DNA of 47,856 nt from an uncultured Alphaproteobacteria bacterium (lineage in GTDB: Bacteria; Pseudomonadota; Alphaproteobacteria; RF32; CAG-239): positions 1 through 47,856 of the forward strand of contig CALXWC010000013.1 in the NCBI GenBank assembly GCA_944392265.1, in the 5' to 3' direction. Positions within the stretch are counted from its first letter, which is position 1. The number at the start of each line of letters is the position of its first letter. Shown one piece after another: positions 1 through 7,868 of this stretch. The notes under the pieces are model-generated. The model was not told where the DNA came from. It saw nothing but the letters and a program-made list of their open reading frames with translations, and searched no databases. The translations under genes were made by a program, and so were the position numbers.

Positions 1-1290
1 TTTGATAAAAACGGCGGTACCGAATTTTTAGGTTATAACACCTTAAAATCAGAATGCTTGGTAAACAACTTGGTTGTAGACGGTAAAGAAGTTGAAACCG
101 TAAATAATGGTGAATTCTACCTCGTTGCCAACCAAACTCCGTTCTATGGTGAAATGGGCGGTCAAGTTGGTGATATTGGTAAAATCTATGGCCCAAATTG
201 CGAAATTGAAGTTTTAGATACCAAGAAAAAACTTCACGAGCTCACTGTTCACGTTTGCAAATTGGTTAAAGGTACAGTTAAAGTTGGCGATGATTTGACA
301 TTTGAAGTTGATACTAAAAATCGTGCCGCCATTGCTGCTAACCACACCGTTACCCACATTTTGCACAAAGTGTTGCGTGACATTTTGGGCACACACGTTA
401 CTCAAAAAGGCTCATATGTTGCTGCCGACAGAATGCGTTTTGACATTTCTCACCACAAACAAATTTCTGATGCTGAGCTCCGTTTGGCTGAAGAAAGAGT
501 AAATGATATCATCAGAGAAAACCACCCTGTCATCACTCGCATCATGCGTCAAGAAGATGCTATCAAAGAAGGCGCAATGGCTTTGTTTGGTGAAAAATAC
601 GGTGATGAAGTTCGTGTTGTTTCTGTTTGTGATAATGATAACGAACATTTCCTTTCAACAGAGCTCTGCGGTGGTACGCATGTTAAATCTACAGGTGACA
701 TCGGCTACTTCAAGATTATTGCAGAATCTGCAATCGGTGCCGGATTGCGCCGTGTTGAATGCTTAACTGGTCGTGGTGCCGAACAATATGCTTTGGAAAA
801 TGAGCAACGCTTGCATCATATCGCTTCAATGTTGAAATCTGATATGGCAAATATCGAAGGCAAAATTGCTCAACTGCAAGAAGAAAAGAAAAAACAAGAA
901 GCTGAAATCTTCAACTTGAAAAAAGCTTTGGTAAGCAACAAAGCAAGTGGCAATAATAACGAGTTTGAAGAAATCAACGGTATCAAATTTGTTGGTAAAG
1001 ACTTGCAAGATGTTCAAGCCAAAGAATTAAAAGCTTTTGTTGATGAAATCAAAGGCAATATTGGTTCCGGCGTTATTGTTTTGGCAGCAAACAATGAAGG
1101 TAAAGCCTCTATCGTTGTTGGCGTAACCAATGATTTGGTCGGAAAATATTCTGCAGTTGATTTGGTTCGCTTAGGTTCTGCTCAAGTTGGCGGACAAGGC
1201 GGTGGCGGACGTCCTGATATGGCTCAAGCCGGTGGTCCGGATGGTAGCAAAACCGCTGCGGCAATTGATGCCATCAAAAAAGCAATTTAA
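1..1290 (+). CDS. alaS: Alanyl-tRNA synthetase, C-terminal part (partial)
   Basis: The reading frame is open from base 1, so this is the 3' part (429 codons) of a gene that begins upstream of the window. AlaRS charges tRNA-Ala in the cytoplasm and clears mischarged Ser/Gly. What is visible is the editing domain with its zinc motif HTVTH (residues 115-119 of the fragment) and CGGTH (223-227), then a charged coiled coil (about 275-315), then the C-Ala/DHHA1 domain ending in a Gly-rich stretch with GGQGGGGRPDMAQ. The aminoacylation core lies outside the window. An intrinsic terminator follows 18 bases after the stop. The motifs make the identification very secure. The editing residues look intact, so proofreading is expected to work. 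Confidence 0.97.
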   Translation, partial: FDKNGGTEFLGYNTLKSECLVNNLVVDGKEVETVNNGEFYLVANQTPFYGEMGGQVGDIGKIYGPNCEIEVLDTKKKLHELTVHVCKLVKGTVKVGDDLTFEVDTKNRAAIAANHTVTHILHKVLRDILGTHVTQKGSYVAADRMRFDISHHKQISDAELRLAEERVNDIIRENHPVITRIMRQEDAIKEGAMALFGEKYGDEVRVVSVCDNDNEHFLSTELCGGTHVKSTGDIGYFKIIAESAIGAGLRRVECLTGRGAEQYALENEQRLHHIASMLKSDMANIEGKIAQLQEEKKKQEAEIFNLKKALVSNKASGNNNEFEEINGIKFVGKDLQDVQAKELKAFVDEIKGNIGSGVIVLAANNEGKASIVVGVTNDLVGKYSAVDLVRLGSAQVGGQGGGGRPDMAQAGGPDGSKTAAAIDAIKKAI

Positions 1291-1308
1291 GCAAAGTAAA
1301 ATAAAAAA

Positions 1309-1342
1309 AATAACTCCGAAAATATTCGGAGTTATTTTTTTA
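1309..1342 (+). terminator. Intrinsic terminator of alaS
   Basis: A perfect 12-bp stem (AATAACTCCGAA / TTCGGAGTTATT) with an AATA loop runs into a T tract just after alaS. It isolates the next, weakly expressed-looking membrane gene from alaS. Confidence 0.85.
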
Positions 1343-1440
1343 CAAAACAGGTATGTATAATTTGTAATTAGTCATTGCTAATAAAAACATAGTTGTATAA
1401 AATACAAATTAAAGAAACTAATAGTTGCAAAGAAACACCA

Positions 1441-2187
1441 ATGAATTCATTTTTAATTAGAAGACTAATCCCTTTCCTACTGTGCTATGTTTGCTTGGAA
1501 ATTATTGCTGCTTTATATTTGGGGATTACTAACATCAATAATGTTGATTGGCATCTTTCCACAATCATTCAAGACATTGGCGTTTTGCAACTCACATCCT
1601 TAGTTTCATTTTTATTTATGGTAATTCCTTATGTTTGCTATTTGACAATCTTGCCAGCAAAATATCAAAACAGCAACGCAGATAAAATCATCTGCTCCAT
1701 GATTTTTATTGCATTTATATTTTTGAACATATTAGAAAATACATCAGCAATCATTTTCTGGAAAGAGTTTAATATTCTCAAAAACATTCCTCTTGATAAT
1801 CCAGAAACATATTTTCTAAAAGCTCAATCTATATTAATAAATATATACCAAGAATATCCTCTGATAAAGTTTTTAAGCATCATCATCTTATTTAGTTTAA
1901 TTATATGGAAAATAATTTATCCATATCTTTTTACAAAAATAAAATCACCCAGCTTTTTTAGAAGATTATTTCATTTTGCTCTTTATATATGCATATGTGT
2001 TCTGGCATTTATGAATATTGATATTGAAGAATTAAATAACAATATCAACAAGTATAATAGTCAAATTTCAGAAGACAGAACATATGGAATACTTAATAGT
2101 TTTGTGAAAAAGAATTCACGTTTAATGCTTTTACGTCATTATCCTGACAGAAACAGCAAAATAGGTAAAAACAATGACAATCAATAG
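1441..2187 (+). CDS. Five-helix membrane protein resembling the N-terminal half of LTA-synthase-family enzymes
   Basis: This 248-residue protein has about five hydrophobic segments. They lie near residues 8-30, 45-70, 80-105, 142-165 and 180-195. The stretch around residues 100-140 (ENTSAIIFWKEFN ... YQEYPL) has the spacing of the conserved FW-EF ... ESYP region found between transmembrane helices in proteobacterial LTA-synthase/sulfatase-fold membrane enzymes. Their large catalytic domain, with its metal-binding Thr and DxH motifs, is completely missing. The protein stops shortly after the last helix. I chose the ATG at 1441; an upstream TTG at 1393 is possible but has no better ribosome site. 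The 3' end overlaps the lipid-kinase gene by 14 bases, so the two are probably co-translated. The similarity is from memory of the family and is moderate. It may be a truncated remnant or a stand-alone membrane domain. Confidence 0.45.
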   Translation: MNSFLIRRLIPFLLCYVCLEIIAALYLGITNINNVDWHLSTIIQDIGVLQLTSLVSFLFMVIPYVCYLTILPAKYQNSNADKIICSMIFIAFIFLNILENTSAIIFWKEFNILKNIPLDNPETYFLKAQSILINIYQEYPLIKFLSIIILFSLIIWKIIYPYLFTKIKSPSFFRRLFHFALYICICVLAFMNIDIEELNNNINKYNSQISEDRTYGILNSFVKKNSRLMLLRHYPDRNSKIGKNNDNQ

Positions 2188-2902
2188 GTTAAGAAAAATT
2201 CTTCAACAGTTTAATGAAGATAAATTTTCACAATTTCAATCAAGACTTCGCTCTGTTTCTGCAGAAAAAATAGCCTATGTCAAAAACAGAATTGAATCAG
2301 TTGATAAATCATACAAAAAAGAAATTTTAAGAAAGAGCATTCACTTAAGCTCATTATGGATTCCGGGACTAATGTATTTTGTTCACCCAGGCATATGCAT
2401 TATTATATTTTCAATTTTATTTTTAGGAGATGCCATACTTGAATATGGAAATTATAAAAGATGGAAATGGGCAAGAAACCTTTTTGGCAGATTATTTTTC
2501 AAAACTTTAAGAAAAAAAGAAACTAAAAGAATATATTTTCAAAGCAGCGGATCATTATATGTTCTTTTAGCAGCCATTGCTTGTATATTGCTGTTCAGCA
2601 AACCGATTGCCGTTATCTCAATTACGGTTATGCTCATTTCAGATACCTTTGCCGCACTCATAGGTAAAGCCTATGGAACAAGACAAATTTATAAGAATAA
2701 ATCTTTGGAAGGAACAGTTGCCTTTTTTATGAGCGCATTATTTATATGTATGTGTTTTGAGCCGATTTTTCATTTTACCTATGCATCTGTTTTGGCTTGT
2801 CTGTTAGCAACCATGTCCGAAGTCTATGAAGAAAAAACCGAAATCGACGATAATCTATCCATTCCGTTTTCAATGGGCATCATTTTAAGTTTATTAGGAT
2901 AA
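2174..2902 (+). CDS. Diacylglycerol/polyprenol kinase family protein (CTP-dependent type)
   Basis: A 242-residue membrane protein. A soluble, charged N-terminal 50 residues precede several hydrophobic helices. The motif SDTFAALIGKAYG (about 157-169) followed by NKSLEGTVAFF (about 176-186) and a late EIDDNLSIPFSMG matches the CTP-binding cytidylyltransferase-like fold of yeast Dgk1, dolichol kinase and bacterial phytol or DAG kinases. The expected reaction is CTP-dependent phosphorylation of a lipid alcohol at the inner membrane; the substrate cannot be read from sequence. The gene overlaps the upstream LTA-synthase-like membrane gene by 14 bases. That pairing is suggestive because LTA-synthase- and EptA-type transferases release diacylglycerol that must be rephosphorylated. 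The start ATG at 2174 has a weak upstream AGG. Confidence 0.7.
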   Translation: MTINRLRKILQQFNEDKFSQFQSRLRSVSAEKIAYVKNRIESVDKSYKKEILRKSIHLSSLWIPGLMYFVHPGICIIIFSILFLGDAILEYGNYKRWKWARNLFGRLFFKTLRKKETKRIYFQSSGSLYVLLAAIACILLFSKPIAVISITVMLISDTFAALIGKAYGTRQIYKNKSLEGTVAFFMSALFICMCFEPIFHFTYASVLACLLATMSEVYEEKTEIDDNLSIPFSMGIILSLLG

Positions 2903-2908
2903 TTAGGC

Positions 2909-2936
2909 TTGAATTAATTAAAATTTGTGGTATTGT
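2909..2936 (+). promoter_or_regulatory. Candidate sigma-70 promoter for the 2974 gene
   Basis: TTGAAT (2909-2914), 16-base spacer, TATTGT (2931-2936), followed 38 bases later by the ATG at 2974. Confidence 0.45.
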
Positions 2937-2973
2937 GCCTTTGTTTTATAAATTTTTAAAAAATTATTTTACC

Positions 2974-3276
2974 ATGAGTCAGATTGAAGTTTATGCAAAA
3001 CAGAATGGAATTACCTTATCATCTCAAGAGTACAAATCTTATACCATGATAAGAAGAGCCAAACCACAATTTCCGCTTCTCGAAATCTTTGTCAGTGAAA
3101 ACAGACGTGGCCGTAAAGACGGTAAACCGGTAACAATCATTTCCAAAGGATCCAGCATCACGCATCTGGTAACAGAAGATGTTTTGGAAAGACCATACAC
3201 CAAAAACAAACCAAGCCGTTTGTCTTCACCATGCCTCAAGATTAAGTATCCTGATTTGGAGATTAGCTTGAAGTAA
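2974..3276 (+). CDS. Small conserved-looking protein of unknown function (100 aa)
   Basis: A soluble, basic 100-residue protein starting MSQIEVYAKQ. No signal peptide or membrane segment is visible. The central part (ENRRGRKDGKPVTIISKG) and the Pro/Lys-rich C-terminus do not match a family I recognise. I chose ATG 2974 over the upstream GTG at 2935, because the 13 extra residues would be an unlikely hydrophobic and Lys-rich stub. No Shine-Dalgarno site is seen, only an A/T-rich leader. It has its own candidate promoter and ends at a hairpin shared with dut. Codon use resembles neighbours. Confidence 0.6.
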   Translation: MSQIEVYAKQNGITLSSQEYKSYTMIRRAKPQFPLLEIFVSENRRGRKDGKPVTIISKGSSITHLVTEDVLERPYTKNKPSRLSSPCLKIKYPDLEISLK

Positions 3277-3292
3277 TTCTTTTTTAAATCTG

Positions 3293-3327
3293 AAAAAAAA
3301 GCCCAAGTTGAGAAACTAGGGCTTTTT
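3293..3327. terminator. Bidirectional terminator between the 2974 gene and dut
   Basis: AAAAGCCC / GGGCTTTT stem with an inner AGTT-GAGA-AACT hairpin, A tract on the left and T tract on the right, between two convergent genes. Confidence 0.75.
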
Positions 3328-3339
3328 GCTTTTTAAATA

Positions 3340-3807
3340 TTATCTCCCGCTTGAACCAAAACCACCCTCGCCGCGTTTAGTTTCAAGCAATGCAAATTCA
3401 GCTTCAGAAACTTCTTCAAACTTTGCTCTGTATGGAAACGGCAATTCAACCTGAGCAATTTTATCTCCTGGGTTAATAACATAATCATCCTTACCGCCAT
3501 TTACGAGAATAATTTTCCATTCTCCGCGATAATCTGTATCAATAATACCACCTATTGCAAAGATTCCTTGTTTCAAGGCCAATCCGCTACGAGAATTAAC
3601 CCTAAACCACAAAGGAGCTTCCGGAGCGGCTTTTATAGCCGTCGGAAAGCCAAAACGTTCCCCTGCTTTCAAAATATAAGGTTCAGAAAGTGCCGCACAA
3701 ATATCAAAACAAGCGGCCCCATCAGTTGAATAAGTTAAGTTATTGGGGTTTTCAACATAATGTGCAAGTTTGGTAAATTTTACCGCTGTATAAATATAAT
3801 CAATCAT
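3340..3807 (-). CDS. dut: dUTP pyrophosphatase
   Basis: 155 residues, the usual size of a trimeric dUTPase. It hydrolyses dUTP to dUMP plus pyrophosphate, keeping uracil out of DNA and feeding thymidylate synthesis. The five family motifs are visible in order: DGAACFDI (29-36), SRSG (72-75), the uridine-binding GGIIDTDYRGE (86-96, catalytic Asp and Tyr), GDKIAQ (114-119), and the C-terminal flexible RGEGGFGSSG (145-154). The start ATG has a GGAG ribosome site just upstream. It is divergent from thyX across about 140 bases, so the two genes that together make dTMP share an intergenic control region. Confidence 0.95.
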   Translation of the reverse strand: MIDYIYTAVKFTKLAHYVENPNNLTYSTDGAACFDICAALSEPYILKAGERFGFPTAIKAAPEAPLWFRVNSRSGLALKQGIFAIGGIIDTDYRGEWKIILVNGGKDDYVINPGDKIAQVELPFPYRAKFEEVSEAEFALLETKRGEGGFGSSGR

Positions 3808-3887
3808 ACCAATCTCCTTTTTTTAGCAAAATAAAAATAAAAAAAAGCTTTGGCAACAAAAAACTGTTAACTATCCGATTTCTTTAA

Positions 3888-3914
3888 TTGAAGCGCTATA
3901 TAAGTTAATATAAA
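3888..3914 (+). promoter_or_regulatory. Candidate promoter of thyX
   Basis: TTGAAG (3888-3893) and TATAAA (3909-3914) with a 15-base spacer (or TAAATA at 3911-3916 with 17), upstream of an AGGAGG ribosome site and the thyX ATG. Confidence 0.45.
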
Positions 3915-3944
3915 TATAAGTAAAGAACGATATAGGAGGCTTTC

Positions 3945-4595
3945 ATGGTTAAAATAGTTCAACCGCAAATCGAAATACTTACCCCGTTAGACGGTGATTA
4001 TATAATCAAACATTTAGAATTATGCGCTCGCAATTGCTATAAAAGCGAAGATAAAATCACTGAAGATTCTGCAAAAGCGATGATAAAAAAATTGCTCGAA
4101 TTAGGACACGAAGCCATGATTGAGCATTTTTCCATTACGGTCAAATTCACCACAGATGTTGGCGCTTACAAAGACTTAACCCGTCACCGTATGGCAAGCT
4201 TTGCCATTGAAAGTACTCGTTTTTGCAATTATTCCAAAGGCAAATACGGTAATGAACTAACATTTATGCAACCAAGCAACATTGAAGAAGGTACAGAGCT
4301 TTACAACATTTGGTACAAGACCATGGAAATGATTGAGAAATCATACCTTGAAATGGCCGAAAAAGGAGCCAAAGCGGACCAGTTGCGTATGCTTTTACCT
4401 CACTCAACCAAAGCCGATGTTATTATGACCGCCAACATCAGAGAATGGCGTCATATCTTCAAACTTCGTTGCGCTCCTGCTGCACATCCGAGTGTTCGCC
4501 ATATAATGCTTATGTTATTAAATGAATTCCGTAAAAAAATCCCCGTATTGTTTGATGATATTCCATATGGGTTGGAAGAAGAAAAAGCTGCTTAA
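3945..4595 (+). CDS. thyX: Flavin-dependent thymidylate synthase
   Basis: 216 residues. Converts dUMP to dTMP using methylene-tetrahydrofolate, FAD and NADPH, leaving tetrahydrofolate rather than dihydrofolate. The ThyX signature RHRMASFAIESTR (residues 80-92) is complete, and the C-terminal IREWRHIFKLR segment carries the conserved flavin/nucleotide-binding arginines and histidine. A strong AGGAGG site precedes the ATG. No thyA is seen in the window. Divergent partner of dut; ends at a hairpin shared with the convergent gene. Confidence 0.96.
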   Translation: MVKIVQPQIEILTPLDGDYIIKHLELCARNCYKSEDKITEDSAKAMIKKLLELGHEAMIEHFSITVKFTTDVGAYKDLTRHRMASFAIESTRFCNYSKGKYGNELTFMQPSNIEEGTELYNIWYKTMEMIEKSYLEMAEKGAKADQLRMLLPHSTKADVIMTANIREWRHIFKLRCAPAAHPSVRHIMLMLLNEFRKKIPVLFDDIPYGLEEEKAA

Positions 4596-4597
4596 AA

Positions 4598-4634
4598 TAA
4601 AAAAAAGAGGTTCAGTTTTTGAACCTCTTTTTTT
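4598..4634. terminator. Bidirectional terminator between thyX and the A1 gene
   Basis: AAAGAGGTTCA / TGAACCTCTTT stem bounded by A and T tracts. The same AGAGGTTC-type stem recurs at 6722, 7296 and 7909. Confidence 0.8.
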
Positions 4635-4645
4635 GTAAGAACAGA

Positions 4646-5191
4646 TTATTTTTTGGTAAAAATAACCACTTCATAAATACCGTCTTTTGCCACAATTTGA
4701 GTTTTCTCACTCTCACCAAACACCGAGTTAAAAAGATTGGATTTGTCTTTTTTTCTTTTGGTAAATCTTGTATCTGCATATTCAGTTGCAGATTGAGATG
4801 ATTCATTTACCGTGTTTTTTCTAATGACTATTTTATTCCCCGCCGATAAAGATAAAGGAATCACAGAAGATTCTGAGGGTTTCAAGAACCATTCATATCC
4901 ATCTGCACCAACAACTATTTGATATTTACCGATGGTGTTAGTCATTCGAGTATAAGACTTTTCAATAACGGCCACTTTTTCGTTTGGATCATTTTCTTTA
5001 ACTTGCATCAGAAAAATTTTATACTGAATTTCTTGTACAAATTGCATAATAGATTTTCTGACTTTGTAACCTCCGAAATACCAAACGGCAATCAGAACAA
5101 TACAAGCAAAAACAATAAATTTCCAAGAAAAAGCAAAAAGCAAAATCACTGCAACAATGGCTAAAAGCCAATAAATTTTTTTGTTCTTCAT
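4646..5191 (-). CDS. Family-A membrane protein A1 (two TM helices plus C-terminal beta-rich domain), unknown function
   Basis: 181 residues from the ATG at 5191. Two adjacent N-terminal transmembrane segments (about 7-24 and 27-45: IYWLLAIVAVILLF ... VLIAVWYFGG) are followed by a charged linker and a soluble, probably cytoplasmic domain. It is a paralogue of the proteins at 6734-7180 and 8550-9002. All share the SWKFIVF/SWKIVLF/SWRFFLG membrane core, a YQIVV...WFLKP-like strand and, in A1 and A3, P-x-x-S-V-I-P plus an A-G-x-x-I-x-I strand. The two-helix plus small beta-domain layout recalls NfeD-type proteins, but I cannot confirm that. It has a TTGACG/TATACA promoter and a terminator of its own, and no Shine-Dalgarno site. 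An upstream start at 5269 was rejected because it would add residues over the promoter. Confidence 0.7.
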   Translation of the reverse strand: MKNKKIYWLLAIVAVILLFAFSWKFIVFACIVLIAVWYFGGYKVRKSIMQFVQEIQYKIFLMQVKENDPNEKVAVIEKSYTRMTNTIGKYQIVVGADGYEWFLKPSESSVIPLSLSAGNKIVIRKNTVNESSQSATEYADTRFTKRKKDKSNLFNSVFGESEKTQIVAKDGIYEVVIFTKK

Positions 5192-5242
5192 AAATAAAAT
5201 AATAAAAAAGTTAAACATAAAAATTATTTCAGATATTAAATC

Positions 5243-5269
5243 TGTATAACACGCGGTCTCTTTCGTCAA
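5243..5269 (-). promoter_or_regulatory. Promoter of A1
   Basis: On the minus strand TTGACG (5264-5269), 15-base spacer, TATACA (5243-5248), about 50 bases before the A1 ATG. Confidence 0.55.
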
Positions 5270-5360
5270 TCTTTTTTATACAAAAAAATTAAGATTATAT
5301 TAGTTTTATTAGACTATAAATAAAGTGTTTTTAGATATTTCAGAAAGAGGAAATAAAAAA

Positions 5361-6707
5361 ATGTCAGATTTATCTACAATACCAAACTTGGTTTGGGGGT
5401 TAGATGCCAAAATCGTAGCTGTTGCCATTGTAATAATTTCCTACGTTGTATTATTTACAGAAAAGGTAAACCGCGCAATTGTAGCTTTGCTTGGTGCCAG
5501 TATTATGATTTTAGCGGGCATTCTTACCCAAGAGACCGCCTTAAAAGGTATTGATTTTAACACCCTATCACTTTTAATCGGAATGATGACAATTGTTGGC
5601 ATTTCTGAAAAATCCGGAATGTTTCAATACGTTGCCGTTTGGGCCGCTAAAAAGGTTAAAGCTAACCCCAGAGGATTATTGGTTGTTTTATCTTTGGTGA
5701 CTGCATTTTTCTCAGCTTTTTTGGATAACGTAACAACCGTTTTATTAATTGCTCCGGTTACTTTCCAAATCACCAGAAAATTAAACATCACACCCTACCC
5801 TTATTTGGTAGTTGAGATTTTTGCCTCCAATATCGGCGGTACATCTACCTTAATCGGAGACCCTCCAAACATTTTGATTGGTTCATCTTTAGGCTTATCA
5901 TTCACAGACTTTTTGTTTGAATTAGGTCCTATTGTTTTAATCACGATGATTGTTTTGGCTTTGGGCTTTGACTTCATCTGGGGTAAAAGATTGGTCACCA
6001 CGGAAGCCAACAAAGCAACCGTTATGAATATTGAAGAAAAAGACTGCATTACGGATAAAGGCTTGTTAGCAAAATCTTTGCTTGTTCTTTTCTGCGTTAT
6101 CGGTGGATTTATGAGTGCAGAACATTTTCACATAGCAAACGGAACAATCGCCATGGCCGGTGCAGCTCTTTTATTATTGCTTTACACATTAGGTGACAAG
6201 CATGATGAAAGAGAACAAAAGGTAGAAGATATTTTCAGTTTGGTAGACTGGACAACCATTTTCTTCTTCTCTGGTTTGTTTGTTATCGTATATGGCTTGG
6301 AAGTCACAGGTGTATTAGCCATTTTAGGACAAAAATTTGTTGAGATGACAGAAGGCAGCATAGAAAAAGCCACCTTCCTCATTTTATGGTCATCAGCAAT
6401 TGTATCCAGTGCCATTGATAACATTCCGTTTGTGGCCACGATGATTCCGATGATAAAATCAATGGAAGAATCAATGGGCGGCAGAGAGGCTATGATGCCT
6501 GTTTGGTGGGCATTGTCCTTAGGTGCATGCTTTGGCGGTAACGGTACGTTGATTGGTGCTTCAGCAAACGTGATTGTTGCAGGTATGGCTCAACGTGAAG
6601 GTCACCCCATCAGCTTCTTAGGTTTCATGCTGTGGTCTGTACCAACCATGCTTATCAGTGTGTTTATTGCATCTTTGTATCTGGAGTTCCAATACTTCAT
6701 GCAATAA
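5361..6707 (+). CDS. ArsB/NhaD-type anion or ion permease (SLC13/P-protein superfamily)
   Basis: 448 residues with about eleven hydrophobic segments. The family hallmarks are FLDNVTTVLLIAPVT (roughly residues 113-127) and NIGGTSTLIGDPPNILIG (about 152-169). They recur in the second half as AIDNIPFVATMIPM and FGGNGTLIGASANVIVAG, the inverted-repeat architecture of the ion transporter superfamily. Members export arsenite, exchange sodium and protons, or carry dicarboxylates; the substrate here is not readable. No arsenic-resistance partner (arsC, arsR) is adjacent. I took ATG 5361, which has AGAGG 10 bases upstream, rather than the GTG at 5325. It sits alone on the plus strand between two members of the A-family array and ends in a terminator shared with A2. 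Confidence 0.85.
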   Translation: MSDLSTIPNLVWGLDAKIVAVAIVIISYVVLFTEKVNRAIVALLGASIMILAGILTQETALKGIDFNTLSLLIGMMTIVGISEKSGMFQYVAVWAAKKVKANPRGLLVVLSLVTAFFSAFLDNVTTVLLIAPVTFQITRKLNITPYPYLVVEIFASNIGGTSTLIGDPPNILIGSSLGLSFTDFLFELGPIVLITMIVLALGFDFIWGKRLVTTEANKATVMNIEEKDCITDKGLLAKSLLVLFCVIGGFMSAEHFHIANGTIAMAGAALLLLLYTLGDKHDEREQKVEDIFSLVDWTTIFFFSGLFVIVYGLEVTGVLAILGQKFVEMTEGSIEKATFLILWSSAIVSSAIDNIPFVATMIPMIKSMEESMGGREAMMPVWWALSLGACFGGNGTLIGASANVIVAGMAQREGHPISFLGFMLWSVPTMLISVFIASLYLEFQYFMQ

Positions 6708-6721
6708 CAAAAAAATCCAAT

Positions 6722-6756
6722 AAAAAAAGAGGTTCATTTAGGACCTCTTTTTTTGT
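6722..6756. terminator. Terminator shared by the permease gene and A2
   Basis: AAAGAGGT / ACCTCTTT stem with flanking A and T tracts. The A2 reading frame actually ends inside this hairpin. Confidence 0.75.
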
Positions 6757-7180
6757 TATCTACAAGATGATAAGACTTAACATCAAAAACACTTTCATCA
6801 CTGATAACTTGAACTTTTTCTTTTCCGTTACAAACCTCTTTACGAAGAATAACCGTTTTTCCGGGAGGCAATTCATCAAGTTTCCTTTCCAAATCACAAG
6901 GATATAATATCCATCTATATCCGTTTGCAATAAAAGAAAGGCGTTCTAACTCAAAATGTTCGTTTTGTTTAATGCAAAACTCATCAATATAGAGAGTCTT
7001 CACATACACATTAGCCACATCATAGAGCTGATATATGCTAAACTTTTCTTTTTTACCTTTTCCAAAATAACAAAAGGCAATAAAAACAATCCCGACAAAT
7101 AAAACAATCTTCCAAGAAAGAGAAAACATCCCTGTAATAACTAAGATGCCTATAAGCCAATAAAAATCATTCTTATTCAT
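6734..7180 (-). CDS. Family-A membrane protein A2, unknown function
   Basis: 148 residues. Two N-terminal transmembrane segments (about 7-22 and 25-42, including FSLSWKIVLFVGIVFIAFCYFG) precede a soluble domain with IANGYRWILYP and LPPGKTVILRKE strands that align with A1 and A3. It is the most diverged copy. Its last eight or so residues (DNKKRGPK) are encoded by the terminator hairpin, as if the ancestral stop codon was lost and reading now ends in the hairpin. The promoter is TTGACA/TATAGC. The leader before the ATG lacks a Shine-Dalgarno site. Confidence 0.65.
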   Translation of the reverse strand: MNKNDFYWLIGILVITGMFSLSWKIVLFVGIVFIAFCYFGKGKKEKFSIYQLYDVANVYVKTLYIDEFCIKQNEHFELERLSFIANGYRWILYPCDLERKLDELPPGKTVILRKEVCNGKEKVQVISDESVFDVKSYHLVDNKKRGPK

Positions 7181-7229
7181 AATATAATAATTAAAGAGTT
7201 AGACATAAAAATTTTTAACACATAAAAAA

Positions 7230-7256
7230 GCTATATCACGAAGATAGCTTTGTCAA
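7230..7256 (-). promoter_or_regulatory. Promoter of A2
   Basis: On the minus strand TTGACA (7251-7256), 15-base spacer, TATAGC (7230-7235). The TTGACA lies in a TTTGTCAATATT block repeated before B1 and B2. Confidence 0.55.
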
Positions 7257-7295
7257 TATTTTGATTAATCACAGAAAAATAAGATTTACATAAAA

Positions 7296-7328
7296 ACAAA
7301 AAAAGAGGCTCAAAAGAACCTCTTTTTT
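7296..7328 (-). terminator. Terminator of B1/C-remnant
   Basis: AAAAGAGGCTC-AAAA-GAACCTCTTTT, a slightly imperfect copy of the hairpin at 7909, with the T tract on the minus-strand side. Confidence 0.7.
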
Positions 7329-7342
7329 ATAATCAGAAACAT

Positions 7343-7396
7343 TTAACTTTTACAAGTAATTACGCCTGTCTTGACCATATCAACAACTTGAAGCAA
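7343..7396 (-). pseudogene. Remnant of a second gene C (last 17 codons)
   Basis: The 54 bases here match the 3' end of gene C (7957-8010) with only three differences, two of them silent, and the downstream terminator is copied as well. The rest of this gene-C copy is gone. The fragment lies directly behind the stop codon of B1 and in the same reading frame. This suggests a deletion that joined the end of B1 to the end of C, so readthrough of the TAA would add a C-type tail. Confidence 0.8.
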
Positions 7397-7399
7397 TAT

Positions 7400-7792
7400 T
7401 TAACTATACACTAGCTTTTCCAATGAATCAGCATATTGCATAAGGCTTTCTTTGAGATCCAACAGCTGAGAATTTCTATACTGTCCAACTTGAGAGGGAA
7501 TAAGACCATGTTCAATTTGCAGTTCATTTTTTTTGACAAGAAAATCAAGAGTACAAGCCATACTGTGTAAATGAATCTTCTGTTCTTCCAACATCAATTG
7601 GCTCATTGACTTATCATACTGGTTGTTTTTACCTAACTCGTCACGTTGCTTATTAAGCTCAGCCTGCTGTTTTTTGATTTTGTCTAGTATGTTCTTCAGG
7701 AAAAAGTAAGAGGGCACAATGACTAATGTAAAAATAAAAAAAATTGTAAGACCCGAACTGATGAGCACTTCAGAAATTAATGTTTGTTCCAT
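7400..7792 (-). CDS. Family-B membrane coiled-coil protein B1, unknown function
   Basis: 130 residues: one transmembrane segment (about 13-33), then a long charged coiled coil that is probably cytoplasmic. From KQRDELGKNN to the end it is about three quarters identical to B2, including SQLMLEEQK, KNELQIEHG and LMQYADSL; the membrane part has diverged more. Compared with B2 it lacks about 30 residues of coiled coil and the last residues differ, consistent with a deletion at its 3' end next to the gene-C remnant. The promoter is near-consensus; there is no Shine-Dalgarno site before the ATG. Confidence 0.7.
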   Translation of the reverse strand: MEQTLISEVLISSGLTIFFIFTLVIVPSYFFLKNILDKIKKQQAELNKQRDELGKNNQYDKSMSQLMLEEQKIHLHSMACTLDFLVKKNELQIEHGLIPSQVGQYRNSQLLDLKESLMQYADSLEKLVYS

Positions 7793-7840
7793 AATAGTTA
7801 TAATTTAAAAATAAGACATAAATTTAATAAAAACAAATTC

Positions 7841-7868
7841 ATCATATATTCCATATTTTTTTTGTCAA
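7841..7868 (-). promoter_or_regulatory. Promoter of B1
   Basis: On the minus strand TTGACA (7863-7868), 16-base A/T spacer, TATGAT (7841-7846). Nearly identical to the B2 promoter. Confidence 0.65.

Noticed and set aside
5361-6707. Arsenic-resistance locus
   Set aside because: The permease belongs to the broad ArsB/NhaD superfamily, but arsC, arsR and other ars genes are absent around it.
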